Source of the DNA: Neofusicoccum parvum
Taxonomy: Eukaryota > Ascomycota > Dothideomycetes > Botryosphaeriales > Botryosphaeriaceae
Direction of reading: 5' to 3'
NCBI GenBank assembly: GCA_020912385.1
Contig: CP087206.1
Location: 1,488,001 to 1,552,000 of the forward strand
DNA length: 64,000 nt
The notes beneath the pieces are model-generated. The model was not told where the DNA came from. It made no database searches and was given only the letters and a program-made list of their open reading frames with translations. Shown here piece by piece: positions 31,464 through 43,700 of the stretch (the stretch's first letter is position 1; each line of letters begins with the position of its first letter). A program made the position numbers and the translations under genes.

Positions 31464-33572
31464 ATGGCACAGCAAGGCGCTTTCATCGACAAGGAGATCG
31501 AGAACATCATGGAGCAGATGGCTCAGTCCGCCAGCCCCAAGGTTGCCAATGGCAAGCCGGGTGAGGCCAAGCCGGCAAAGCAGTACCTTCCTGCAGGCAC
31601 GCTGGCCCGCATCCGCGACCTCTACCAGACGAAGCCCGACAGCAATGGCAACCGCTCGTGGACCACCGCCTACCCCGACGATCTCGAGGAGCCCCCGGAG
31701 AATGCTGACGCCGCTCAGTACGCCCTGCTTGTCCGTCACACCAAGTGCTACGATGGTCGCAGGAAGCTCCGTGTCGCGTCCATGGTCATCCAGAGCACCC
31801 TGCTGAAGAAGGTTCTTGGCAAGGTGTTCGACAAGTATCCTGGAGTCACTGCCAGCCTCGAGCGTTTGGAGTTCTCCGCCCCATTCAAGCCGTTTGTCCA
31901 TCGCTGGGAGAGGCTCATCGAGGCGCGAGCCAACGAGACTGACCCAGAGACTAAGGAGCACCTCGAGCTCCTTTGGGCCGTTCTTGAGGAAGAGCTCCGA
32001 GACACTATTTCCGAGAAGCGCGATCTTCTCTCCAACGGGGTCATCACGTACCAGGCTGTCTGGACCATCTTCGAGCCTGGTGTTCTGGTTTACAGCAACG
32101 AGGATGGCGTCGACCGCGCATACGCTCTTTCTGGCGGCTCATACGCCTGCCAGCCCCCGCACTTCGACCTGAATGTCAGATACATTGATTGGGACGGCGA
32201 GGAGTTCGGATACGTCAGCAACTACCTTGAAATCCCTGCCTTTGGGGGCACTTGTCCTATTACGAGCTTGCCCGTCTTCCCTCTCCACTACCACCCGGAG
32301 CTCAAGCAAATGAAAAAGAGCCTAACCGTTCGTGGCCGCCTTTTCGAGGCGTACAAGGGTGTAAGTGCATCTCCTATCTCTACTGGAGAAGAAATCATCT
32401 AATCTTAGTCATTTATGCAGTACTCCTTCAGAGCGTACGAGGGCGTCTGCATCGGCTATGGTCCTTGGGGTCCCACCCGGTTCAGTGTCAACAGCCGTGT
32501 GATCATCGACACGTATGCCTTCAACCGCTTCAACCCCAACAGGAAGGTCCGCATCAGCCGGATCAAGGCGTCAGACATGCAGCCACTCGGCTACTCGTCC
32601 GACGAGTTCGACACTGACTATGACGATTATTCGGACGATGATTCTGACGATGAGCGTGGACTGACGAAGCCGCCACCGGTTCCTGAGCAGTCGGCCGATG
32701 CAGGCCTAACCGATGACCAGCTCCTCATCTGCTCTGATGCTCTGCGGGGGTACTCGCTCAAAGACAAGAAATGGATGAAGTTCCCGATCGGTGGTGTCAA
32801 GGAGATTGAGTGGAACGAGCAGGCCTTCGACTCGCTCGTCGCGCCACCGGAACAGAAGGACCTCATCCTGGCCTTCGCGCAGACGCAGGCAATGAACAAG
32901 GATAGCTTCGACGACGTTATCTCCGGCAAAGGCCGAGGCATCATCATGCTTCTGTCTGGCCCGCCCGGTGTTGGCAAGACGCTGACGGCAGAGTCAGTGG
33001 CTGAGGTCATGAAGGTCCCTCTTTTCGTCATGAGCGCTGGCGACCTGGGCACCGAGCCCTCGGAAGTCGAGTCGGCGCTCTCCAACATCCTTGAGATGAA
33101 CACCAAGTGGAACGCTATCCTTCTCCTTGACGAAGCCGATGTGTTCTTGGAGGCGCGCTCGGCGCACGACCTGGAGCGCAACAAGCTGGTCTCCATCTTC
33201 CTGCGCCTGCTAGAATACTATGAGGGCATCCTGTTCCTGACAACAAACCGGGTCGAGAACATTGACGCTGCGTTTGAGTCCCGCATTCACCTCTCCCTCC
33301 AGTATGAAGACCTAGACTTTGACTCCCGTCGCCATGTATGGGCCACGTTCCTTGCTCGTGCCGCATCCGCTGCACCCTTCACCGACGAGGAGCTCGACCG
33401 TCTGGCCCACCGGAGCATGAACGGCCGCCAGATCAAGAACGTTCTCAAGACCGCGCAGCTGCTAGCGACTAAGAAGGAGGCACCACTCTGTTTTGCTCAC
33501 GTCGACACCGTGCTCAAACTGAGGGAGGCCAATGCGCTTTTGAAGAACGGTCTGACCAATGGCAAGGCTTGA
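31464..33572 (+). CDS. AAA-family ATPase, filamentous-fungal type
   Basis: Two exons, join(31464..32360,32421..33572), 682 aa, with a 60 nt intron (GTAAGT donor, phase 0, YKG/YSFRAYEGV). The first ~400 residues form a fungal-specific N-terminal domain (AVWTIFEPGVLVYSNEDG; YIDWDGEEFGYVSNYLEIPA) like the DUF7025 region found with AAA domains in ascomycetes. An acidic loop (DYDDYSDDDSDDE) precedes the ATPase. Walker A is GPPGVGKT, Walker B ILLLDEADVF, the sensor-1 region is LFLTTNRVENID, and an arginine finger is plausible in FESRIHLSL. The single AAA module suggests a ring-forming remodeller; no membrane segment or targeting signal was seen and the substrate is unknown. Confidence 0.92.
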
Positions 33573-35011
33573 TCAATTGAACCATTCGTGGCACCGGATC
33601 TGGGAACGTCTGGTTGAAGGAGTGTTCTCTGCTCGTCGGCTCAAGGAGTATTCGGTGCAGCTGATGACGGTCTTGAGGTAGATCTAGATGACACTAGCTA
33701 GATTCACACCCAAAGACCAAGACCCACCCTCTGCTAGCAATATACATGGAATTCCTACTTATGATCTGATTCGCAAAAAAGGACAAAGAAAAAATCGTAG
33801 TAGCGGAGCAAGCCCGTGGGGAGACGGAGCATTCACCCGGAAATTCTACCACTCACCATTTCTCTTTAGGGAGCACTGAAATGGAGCTACATAGAGCATC
33901 AACCGAGGCAACGCAATCATTGTCGCACAAATTGTGTCGCAGCAGCTTCGTCCCGAGACTCTTCCGCAACAACGGCAAAATACGCCTTACCGCACCATGT
34001 GCACAGATTTTGCGAAACATCAATGCGTTGATCGAATTGCTCGCTCAGCCAACGACAGCTACCGAAGGTAAAATGTATGTACAGAGGCCGGTCTTCCACA
34101 CCGCACTCATCTCCATCTGTTTACTCCACAAACATCCAATCAAGACCCACTTCCATCCAAAACCCGACGGAGAGTACGGGAAGGGAAAGGGTACAAGCGT
34201 GGTAGAGCGACCGCTTAGTCGGTGATTGTAGCCTCCTGGCCGCTCCCGAGCCGCGACCCCTTAGTGTCATTACCCCTTCCTAATCGCCTCGGCTCGCGGC
34301 ATGCCGTCCGCGACCTTGATAGAGCGAAGTCTCGCCAAAGCGCGACCGGTCTGCGCGGTCCGACCTGCACGTCGCACAGAGTGAGAAAGAAGCACAATTA
34401 CCTCCTCTTTACCGTCTTCTTTCTGAGGGAAGAGCAGACGATAAGCAAGCCCAGACACCCAGGTATCAAACTTTCACTTCCCAGCCACTGTCAACCACAA
34501 CCAACCACCATAATTGACATAGGAAAGAAAAGCAAGGATAATAAAGCTCGTGCAACATGAATCGAGAGAGGTGGTTATTAAATGCCATGTCATGCTATGC
34601 ACGGCATAGGCCAGGATCGTGAGGAAGCATCAAACAAACCAATCAAAAACAAAGACTGAGCAAGAGAAATGTGCCACGGCGCTTGCGCGGGGGTATCGAA
34701 CGCTCAACGAAGAGAGAGAACAAGAAGGGTATTCTTCTTAAATATGGTAGGAGAAGGATATTTGTGTCTGTTGGGGATCGACTGGCCGAAGTTGGCACGG
34801 ACCGTCTTTGCGCGTGCTCTTGCCAGGATCCCGTGGGTTGGAGTTCGATGTGAAATGCTTAAGTATGGAACTCTAATGCGGGGGAAACAAAGCTTTCCGG
34901 TGTATAATGCGGATGTTGCCTTGGAAAGAAGCAAGAGCATGAACGCCATCATCGTACCGGCATGAAAAATCTGGAGAAGGTCCCGTTCTTCCGGGTGAAG
35001 ATGTTGCTGGC
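33573..35011. other. Convergent spacer
   Basis: 1.4 kb between the AAA ATPase and SH3 genes, which converge. Short frames without motifs. No repeat or RNA gene recognised. Confidence 0.5.
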
Positions 35012-36932
35012 TCAAGGGCTGCGGGTCGGTGGTCGGTCGGAGTCGCCTGCAGAAGAGTCGCCGTCTATTGTTTTCCTCCAGTGCTGAGGAAGACAGACGC
35101 AGACAAGCTTCGAAGGAAATTAGCGCATTCGGTCACAGGTAGATTGTAGGATTTGCCCAAACTCACCGGGAATGCCTTGACCTCCCCCACAGTGTCCACA
35201 GGACGTTGGCTGCCGTTGGACATGCCGCTGTCCCGCTGGATTTTCCTGTTCGCATCCCACTCGTCTGCTGTTTGTGTGATCTTCATTCCAGTCGCCCAGC
35301 CGTCATCCCAGATACCCATCACCTTGATCATCTCGCCTCTCTCAAGCTCGAACTCGTCGCCGGCGCGGGGTTGGTATGCCCACAAAACGGCCACCGAGTC
35401 GCCAGGCCTGACCTCGTCTTGCGAATAATAATCCTTGAAGAAAGGCAATTGCTCTGACTGGCCACTGCCCATCTCGGGCGACGAAAACTCCTCGTTGCTG
35501 TTGGGCTCTGGGGATTGCGGTTCGTCTCCGATGTTAAGCCTGGAGGAACTCGAGAGGGATCCGTTGCGTTTCGGTAATCTTCCGGCGGCGACAATCATTG
35601 AGCGGGGACTACCTCCAGATCCATCGGATTGTCCGTATCTATGGGCTCCGCGCGGGCTGCTGTATGGATCTGAGCTGGACGTGTCTTCAAGGGCATTCAT
35701 GCGAGCAACGCGACCGGTTGGAGGTATCGGCGGCTGCTCGCGAATGTTCGAGTACGACATAGCTGGCACGATCGTGTTTCCGCGTGAAGGCGAGGGCTGG
35801 TTGAAAACGCTTCCTGCTTGGCTTGCCCGGCGCCTGCGCAGAAGGACACAGGCGCAGATCATAAGGGTTAAGAGAAGGCCCGCACCCAGGACAGCTCCAA
35901 CAACGATGCCAGCAATCTGCCCAGGCGACAGACCGCGCCTAGCACCGCCACCGTTTCCTCCAGATGAAGTGCCTGTTGCGCCTGTCGCAGCTGTCGTTGA
36001 GCTCGGGAAGAGAGGGGACATGGATGTCGTAGTCGGCAAGTCCACGCCCTGGCAACGTTCATTCACGTTGGAGTTGTTGCAACAAGAGTCCGTGGCATTC
36101 GGCGAGCTGGAGGCGCAGAAGGAGCACAGGCCTTGGAGGTTGTTGAGATAACCACAGTTCTCGGGTTCATTCTGGACGCCGGTGATGCAGGAGCCGGTAA
36201 GGGAGTTGGCAGGGAGAGCACAGTTGGTGAAGTCAGCACGGATTTGCGAATTGACATTGGCACTGGTGGTCCCGCAAAGTTCTGGAGTTGCTGCTATCTC
36301 CTGCTCGCTAATAGCATATTCGGCCTGTGGACGTCAGTCAATCTCGCGTGGAGGGGATTGGGCGGCAGCACGCACGCAAGTGTCGGCGCAGAGAGGACGA
36401 GATTCCTCAGCCGACAAGTCGCACGAGTCAATAGAGTTCTGTACAATAGCATTACACAATACGCTGGTGGTGTATCTGGCGTAAACGTCGGTCGTGTTGT
36501 CGAGGTTGATATTCGAGCAACCGAGCAGCTGGACGTATCTGGGACGCATGAGCGAGGCAGTCGAGGGGGGACACGAGAAGGGCATACCTCTGCTGCACGA
36601 AGTTGGACTGCACGTAGGCGGCAAGATATTGGTCGAAGGAGTTCGTGTCAGATACGTAGGTGAGAAATGGACTGGGCAGGCACACGGTCAGCAGCGGCGA
36701 CGGCGGCAGCATCTGGGGTGGGTGCGTCGTACAAAAGACCGGTCAAGGTCGAATCGGTCGAAACGGAAGAAGAGCTGAACGCAGGGCACTCGGTCGAGCC
36801 GGCAAGAGAAATGCAAGACGAACTCTGGGCCATGGCCATCGGGAGGGCCGCGGCGACGAGCGACAGCAGAACGGCGCGGGAGCGCAGAGGACGCGCAGAC
36901 GGGGCCGACGGCCGGGGGCGACGAGACGACAT
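35012..36932 (-). CDS. Single-pass membrane protein with secreted Cys-rich domain and cytosolic SH3 domain
   Basis: Five exons, complement(join(35012..35107,35167..36324,36376..36538,36588..36671,36733..36932)), 566 aa; introns of 49-61 nt. Signal peptide about residues 1-35 (AVLLSLVAAALPMAMA). The extracellular part has many Cys and sequons (for example LLGCSNINLDNTTD, FCASSSPNATDSCC) and ends in a Ser/Thr/Gly-rich stalk. The transmembrane helix GIVVGAVLGAGLLLTLMICA is followed by RRRR. The cytosolic part is Ser/Pro-rich and carries an SH3 domain (VAVLWAYQPRAGDEFELERG, WDDGWATG). The last intron (35108-35166, CTAAT branch) lies inside it; removal gives AFP-LVCVCLPQHW, the usual SH3 end. It could be a cell-surface sensor or polarity adaptor; that is inference. 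Confidence 0.87.
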
Positions 36933-39006
36933 GGTGAGGGAGAAGACCTTGGACGCGTCCGTCCCACAGCGGTGATGCAGGCAGTGGGCGTGGTGGGTCA
37001 AAACTCCATCACTCCGTCGCAGCAAACACAAGACAAGCAGGTCTCAGGCGGTCTCAGGCGCGCGTGTCTCGGGAAGGTGGACGGGCGTCGACGCGGCGAG
37101 GAATTGAAAGCCGGGGCAGAAAGCGGACACTGAACGAGTGACTGAGTAGGAAGCGTCCGACGCCTGGCTGGCCGAGACGGGGGGAGCAGGCAGAGAATGA
37201 AGCGACGGGCAGGAGCGGGCGGCGGAAGGAAAGAGCAGCGCGCACTGGGCACAGGCGCTTTGGGCGAGCGGACGTCGAGCAGCGTCGAAGCACTGCGGTC
37301 TCGCGCGTGGCGTGGGATTGGCTGGCCGCCCGGAGGCCCCTGGCAGCGTCGTCGCGTGGGAAATTGCGCTTAGTTAGGCCCAGGGCGGGCGGCCGACCCG
37401 CCCACCGACACCAGCCCCAGCCCCAGCGCGCTCGCCAGCCAGCGCCAGCCAGCGCCCGCCCGGCTGCCCGCCCGCGCCTGCGCTGCCCGCGATGCGACTC
37501 GCAGCGCGTCGAGTGCCGCCTGCCGGTGCCGCGCCCACTGCGCGCGACACCGCCCGCGCGCAGCTGCCCAGGGGAGCACGCGGCCGGCGACACGGCAGCA
37601 GAGCCGCAGCGCACCGGCGGAGCGACGCGACCTCCCCGCTGCGCTACCGCCGCCGATTCGGGGCGTGCAGCGATCCGCTAGCCGCAACTGTCCTCCGGGC
37701 CTGGGCCCTTGCGTGTTTACCTCTGGTGTGGCTAAGCGCTGCGCGACCGCTCGCCGTGGCCGTCGCACAGCAGATGCTGCGCGCCGTCGGGCCCTCCTCC
37801 CGAATCTCACGTCCAAAAAAGGGTCGTCGCCGGCAATCTTTGCTGTCTTGGGCCAAGCCCACCCGCAGGACTGTCCGGCCTCTGCTTCTTTCTCTGCCAC
37901 CGCCTTCGACAACCACTCCACTCCGCCTGTCCTGGCACTTGGCCATGACAGGAGAGAGCCGCCGTGTCGGTGGCAAGCTCAGCTCTTTCGCCATCAAAGC
38001 TCAATTGCCAGCCTGCGCACCTGATGCTGGTGACGTCGACTCCGTCATGCGTAAAGCATTGTAGTCGTGGATCCCATGGACCAACCCTCAAGGGATGAAC
38101 GGATCGGCCCAGCGGTCCACGCAGCACTGGGCGAGAAACTTGTCGCATCCTTGAACAGACAAAAACCAACTCTGACATCGGCCTAAAACCTGCTGGCGCC
38201 TTGTTCCCAGACCACGGCCTTCACGGGGCGATGCTCTGAGCCAGGACAGCATCCAGCGGTTGGGTTGGCCTTATCGTTGCCTCTCAAGGCATTTTCTTGC
38301 AGCTCGAGGGGTGTGTTCATGCACAGCTCGGGCATTTTCGTGCACCCTTGGTTGAAACCCGGCCATTGATCAACCCACTGTCATCAAATCCACAATCGTC
38401 CCGTCTCTCGCCCCAGATGGCACTGTCAACCCCGGCCAGGTGGAGTTGTCGTCCAGACGGCAAAGCTGATGTGCTCGCAATGCAGATCGTCCGGTGCACA
38501 TTGTGAACGTGTGTGCTCTGGCTCCGCAACAGACGGAGATCAGAGAGCGTCGGAGATTAGCTGCAGATCGAGATCGACCGCGCGAAACCCCAAGTTCTTT
38601 TTTATAGAAGGCACAAACATTTATGCACGCCCTCTGAGTCAAGTAGTGTGTTTCAGAACGTGTCGGCTGCCCTATAGCAATTTAAGTCCCGAACTATTGC
38701 TAGCAACTGTAGCCGGAACGTGCCTGTGTTCGTGCTTTGTTCCCACCACGAGAGTGCAGAGAGATTCCGTGACCGGGTTATTGGTCGCTGGCGTTTATTA
38801 AATATCTACTTTTCTCATGGAGTGCGGCCAAGAGATACTGGACTGAAATGTAACAGGCTGCCCTATTGCTCCTTGGTCACAGGCGCGACGAACCCCTACT
38901 AGTAATACAGAGTCAAAGCGTCCGAGAAATGGCTTTCGAGACTCACTGGCTGATGTTCCTGAAGGAGATGGCTGCACGATATGCGTCCTTGTCGTAACAA
39001 GCATTC
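36933..39006. other. Long upstream region of the SH3 gene, no gene seen
   Basis: 2.1 kb between two minus-strand genes. About 37.0-38.0 kb is GC-rich with frames open on both strands but no family motif; the rest has short frames only. Contains the promoter of the SH3-protein gene and the 3' flank of the next gene. Confidence 0.45.
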
Positions 39007-40161
39007 TTACCATCGCTTTCCGCCTTCATTGAAGTCCATGCCCCTCCTCTCCTTCTCAACTCTTTCGTCGAACTCCCTCTGTGCCTCGGACTTGGCCAAC
39101 TGTCTCTCTTCATCGCTGCTCGAGAACGCAAAACTACTGCCCAGGGTCGAGCCGGCTCGCTGTTCTTTTTGTGCGGGTTTGCCCCAGGCTGCGGAAGACC
39201 CACTAGACGCGCCCTGCCCCGAGGAAGCTTGGTGTCTGATGCGGTCCCACGCAGATCCTCCGGTCGATGAACTTCCAGAATCCATGGGCCCTAAGCCGCC
39301 AGTTGGCGACGCATCGTCATAAGAAGAGGACTGGCTGGCAGACCGGTCCTGGCCCCAGCGCGGCATCGCCTTTTGGCGAGGCTCTGGATAACGTGTTTGG
39401 GAATCCGGGAGAACGGGACTATCTGAGTATGTACCAGCAGTCGGCGACATGTCGTCGTACACGTCATTGCTTCCGCTTTGCGCCGGTGGGGGAGGATGCG
39501 GGGCAGTTTGTACAGATTGGCGGCTGGGGAGACCGCCTCTAGTCTTCGCGAGCTTCTGGATTGCCTCATTTAGCGCCTTCAAGCGCTCATCGCCAGCGAT
39601 TGATATAGTTGCTATTGCGGTGGAATAGCTGTGAGCAAGGACGCCGGCGGTGAAGACACCAACGAACCAGTAAGGCGGGATGCGGAGCAATTGGTAAGCG
39701 ATGCGAGCCGACTGTCCCCTTAACGGGCCTAGATTCTCCGGGTTCCAGCCCTCGGCACTCGACGGGTTCCAGAAGGGAAATCGGTACTCGCGCCGGGTTT
39801 GATAACAGCGAGCCATTGCTAGGGCGGCACCGACAGACGCGCCGTAAGCTGTGGTGCTGTTTGCCTTGGTTGTGTGATATGCGAGAGCCTTTGCCTCGTC
39901 TTCCGTCAGGGGCCGGCGCAAGACGTGCGACGCGGCTTTCAAGTATTCGGCGACATTGGTTGCGACGCGCTGACGAGGATAGCCCACGAGAGGGCCGAGG
40001 ATGGGCGGCGGCAGCGGAAACTCGTTCAAATCAATCTGGAAGCTGCGCTGCTGCGCGGCCCCATCAGAAGCCGCGTACGGATCGGTATCAGACGGATAGG
40101 CGTTGTCGGCGAAGCTGTCGGGCGGCGCACTCGACGAGTTTGCGGCTTCTTCGAGGACCAT
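39007..40161 (-). CDS. Conserved fungal membrane protein of unknown function
   Basis: Single open frame of 384 aa from ATG at 40161 (MVLEEAANSSS; context ACCATGG when read on the gene strand is favourable). The N-terminal ~200 residues look folded and conserved (NEFPLPPPILGPLVGYPRQR; PFWNPSSAEGWNPENLGPLR) and include one hydrophobic segment near residues 160-185 (PPYWFVGVFTAGVLAHSYST). The C-terminal half is a Ser/Gly/Gln-rich disordered region ending in a short charged helix (AQREFDERVEKERRG). Some fungal relatives carry a beta-glucanase name; no glycosidase motif is visible. The stop overlaps a GTAAGA sequence, so a further short intron adding a few residues (WNISQ) is possible. Confidence 0.8.
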   Translation of the reverse strand: MVLEEAANSSSAPPDSFADNAYPSDTDPYAASDGAAQQRSFQIDLNEFPLPPPILGPLVGYPRQRVATNVAEYLKAASHVLRRPLTEDEAKALAYHTTKANSTTAYGASVGAALAMARCYQTRREYRFPFWNPSSAEGWNPENLGPLRGQSARIAYQLLRIPPYWFVGVFTAGVLAHSYSTAIATISIAGDERLKALNEAIQKLAKTRGGLPSRQSVQTAPHPPPPAQSGSNDVYDDMSPTAGTYSDSPVLPDSQTRYPEPRQKAMPRWGQDRSASQSSSYDDASPTGGLGPMDSGSSSTGGSAWDRIRHQASSGQGASSGSSAAWGKPAQKEQRAGSTLGSSFAFSSSDEERQLAKSEAQREFDERVEKERRGMDFNEGGKRW

Positions 40162-40791
40162 GGCGGCCGTGCGAGCTCAATTGCTGTGAGCGTGTGCTGG
40201 GGGCGCGGACAATGGCGGCTCGGTAGACGTAGAAGGTCGGCGCGGAGCTGCTGGGTCGTGGGTGTGGGGGCGGAGCCAGTGGTGTTAGGTGGAGGGGGCC
40301 GGAGAGAGAGTGGTGGAGAAAGCTCGAGCTGGTGACGCACGACATCCTCACCTGCGCGCACGGACGCCTTCGCCAAAACGGGCGATGCGGCCTCACGAGC
40401 TCCACGTTGTCACTTTATCGAAGCCACCGGACCAAAGTTGTGCTCTTGAAAGCTTCTTGCTTTATTAGAGAGGAGATGTCTATCCCGGGTATAGTACAAA
40501 GCATCAGTTGCCTTGCGCAAAAAGACACCATGCCCGCTGCAGTAGCTGTGCAGGCCCCAGAATCCTGTAAACACCACTGAAAATACGCCGGTTCCTTTTC
40601 ACACTCCATGAACGCCTGCGCTGTACAGCCCTTACTTAGGATACTTCCCATTTGCATCCCGATCGGAGTCCTGTCCGTTTTCTTCCTTTAGTTACCACCG
40701 TCCATACAAACGAAACCCCAACATATTACGGTCGAATCAAAGAGTGCTGAACACAAAGTTCGAGCTGTAAAGACGGGCAGGACGCAGAAGC
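40162..40791. other. Intergenic, promoter of the conserved membrane protein gene
   Basis: 0.63 kb between two minus-strand genes. No gene or repeat seen. Confidence 0.5.
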
Positions 40792-43700
40792 TTAAGCGGC
40801 AACTGCATCGACGTTCTCGCCCGCACCAGGCCAGCCGCCGCCGATCAGCTCCCGAATCTTGTTGGCCACTGCGGCAGGATAGCCTCGCGAGAGGCCTTCC
40901 TTCACGACAACCGTCGCACCCGTGCGGTCTTCAATCGACATGTATGCTCTGGTCATCGCCTCGTACGTACTCGGCTCGCGCTTGTGCAGCGGGACCGACT
41001 CGTAGATGCTTGTGGCCTTGTCGATATTCTTCGCCGTGGCCCAGCCATGAATCAGCGAGTTGGCAATGTAAGGCGTCAATTCGACACCCTTGGCCCTCAT
41101 GTCGGCAACGTAAGTCTCGGTCGCGTCGATTTCGTGGTTTGCAACCATGGCTTCGAAAAGGGCCTGGTAAAGACAGGCTTGTGGGCGGAGCTCTCCGTTG
41201 GAAATAACCGAATCGAACAGCTTCTTGGCTTCAGCCATGTCGTGCTGCACGCAGCCCTTTGCGTGGATCAACGAGGCGAAGTGAACCGCTTCGGGTCGCT
41301 GCCCAGACTGTCGGATTTGGCCCAGTACGCCCTCAGCTGCGTCCATGTCGGCTGGCTCAAGCGTTGCATAGGTATCGATGAGAAGCTTGTAAGTATGAGT
41401 GGTAGGCTCGATACCCTTCGTCCGCATGCGCTCGTAGTAAGAAAGAACCTTGCTCCGGTCGCGCTTGGTCGTGAGGAAGAACTGCATCATGCTGTGATAA
41501 GGGGCGGGGCGGGGCTTATAGTTAGGCATGCTTTCCATCTCCTCAAACAGCTCTTCGGCAAACTTCTCGTCGCTGACACGACAGAGAGCGTTGACAACAG
41601 TACCATAAGTAACGCTAGTCGGGCGGATGCCGAGGTTGCGCATCTCTTGGAAATAGAACAGGCAGTCATCAATACGTCTGGCCTTTCCGAGCTTGCCAAT
41701 GAGTGCATTGTACAAGAACGACGACGGCTCGACACCCTCGGACTTAGCCCTCAAGAAGATCTTGACGGCTTCCGTGGCCTCGTCGAATGTCTTTGTGGAC
41801 TCCTTGAGGGTTGTGATGTAGAGACCGAAGGTGTTTGCAGACGGAGCAGCACCCATGTCAAGCAGTTCCTGGTGATAGCGAGCGGCACCCTGGCGATCAC
41901 CGGCCTGAAGGCAAGCGGCAACCATGGAGTCCAGGATCGTGACCCAACCGTACCTGACAATCCGGTGCTGAGGCTGCAGGGGAACATCCTGCTTTGCGAG
42001 CGAGAGAATATCCTGTGCGAGTTCCATGCGTCCCTCCTTAGCTGCGGCGGTAATCAACTTGGCGTAGGTGAAGTAGCGAGGGTGTCTTCCAGCCCGCCTC
42101 ATGTTCCTGAACTTGGTGAGAGCTTCGTTCAAGTGCGAGGCGGAGCGGCCATGAGTCTTTTCCAGCAGATCCGTGATCGTAACCGAGCCCTTGTTGTCTG
42201 TGGTCGCAGCATATGGATCATAGTTGTCCTCGTACATGGGTGTGGGTGCCACTGGCGAAGGAGCTCCAAAAGCCGGGAACGATGTCGGAGAGAACACAGG
42301 GGCCATCACCGGGTAACGGAAAGCCTGCCAGCGCTGGGCAAGATCATGACGATCCAGCTTCAGGAGGACCTTCTCAATCAAGCCGGACGTCTGTTTGTCA
42401 ATTGGCATTCCATGAGCCATCATAACCTCCAGGATATGCGAAAAGCGAGCCTGATTAGCGACGTCGGCAGCAGAAGAATTCAGGATCATGCCGGCCTGGA
42501 TCTGCATAAGGAGAGTGAGATCCTCAAATCCGAGCTGAGCAACACCGTCGGGACCAAGACCAGCCAGAAGATGGGCAGCGACCGAAGGAATTAGACCACC
42601 ATTGTCGACCATGGTCCAGAAGAGTTCCATGCTGGCTTTCGCCGGCAGCGTAATCCCTCTCCTGGTCATGAAATGACCGATCACTTCGACAGCCTCGTCA
42701 ATCTGCTCAACAGCCTCCATCTTTGCCTTGCCAGTCTGTGAGTCACGAACCCGACCAAGCATACGGCGGTTCTGGCGCAAGCCACGCTCAGCATGCCCGC
42801 TACCGATGAGTGCAATCGCAAGCATCGCAGAAGGCTCGACGAAGAGCGGCTTTGCGTCGGCAGCCTCAAGGACCTCCCAGAAGTATTGAGCAGCCTCGAT
42901 ATTGCCATTGCGGACGTGCATGGCGATCATGGCAAGGGCGGGAACAGCGACTTCCATACTTTCCGGCAGAGACTCGAAGGCCTTCGTAGCGACCTCCATA
43001 GCATTATGATCCGCAGCTCGAACACAGATAGCAGCCATAGCCACGTGACGAGCTTCAGAGCTAAGCTCTTCGCGCGCGTAGGTCACTGCATCCTGGAAAG
43101 ACCCATTCTTCAGCCAGACTGGGATGAACGCCTTGAGACCGACGATATCCCGAAGGGATGCAACGCGCTTCGGGTCCTCAATGCTTTCTTGAAGCTTAGA
43201 AAGGAACTTACGTCCTCCCTCCAAGCGCTCGCAGAGAGCATAGGCTTTGATCAGAGCGGCATACACATCGTTATCCTTCCTAATCATGGCGTTCTCACCC
43301 TTGTCGTTTGCGATTGCCAAAGCCTTGTACTCGTCATAGCACTCAACAGAGGACCGCAAATCGCCCGAAGTCGCAAAAGCCTGGATCATGGGCACGAACA
43401 TATCGGCGCGCGGAAGGACTCTGTGAGATTCCATGTGCGTGTAAATGCGAACCATTTCCTCGACACGGCCCAGCTCAGCGCATGCAGTTATCAGCCTGCG
43501 GTACGTTTTCTCGGAAAAGGTGTTGTCCGACTGAATGGCAGATGCGGTGTTGAATAACTTGACAGCCATGTTAAGAGAATCGTCCTCTAGGAGAATGGCG
43601 AAGTCGGTCTCGTTCGACTGAAGCATGAACTTGCCCTCTTCGTCCATTCCACCGAATCTGACGCGCTTCTCATCGAGAATTTGCTTCGACGACAGTACTT

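Noticed and set aside
40984..42594. 536-codon plus-strand frame inside the PPR gene
   Set aside because: Exact antisense of strong PPR repeats; a mirror effect of codon use on the coding strand.
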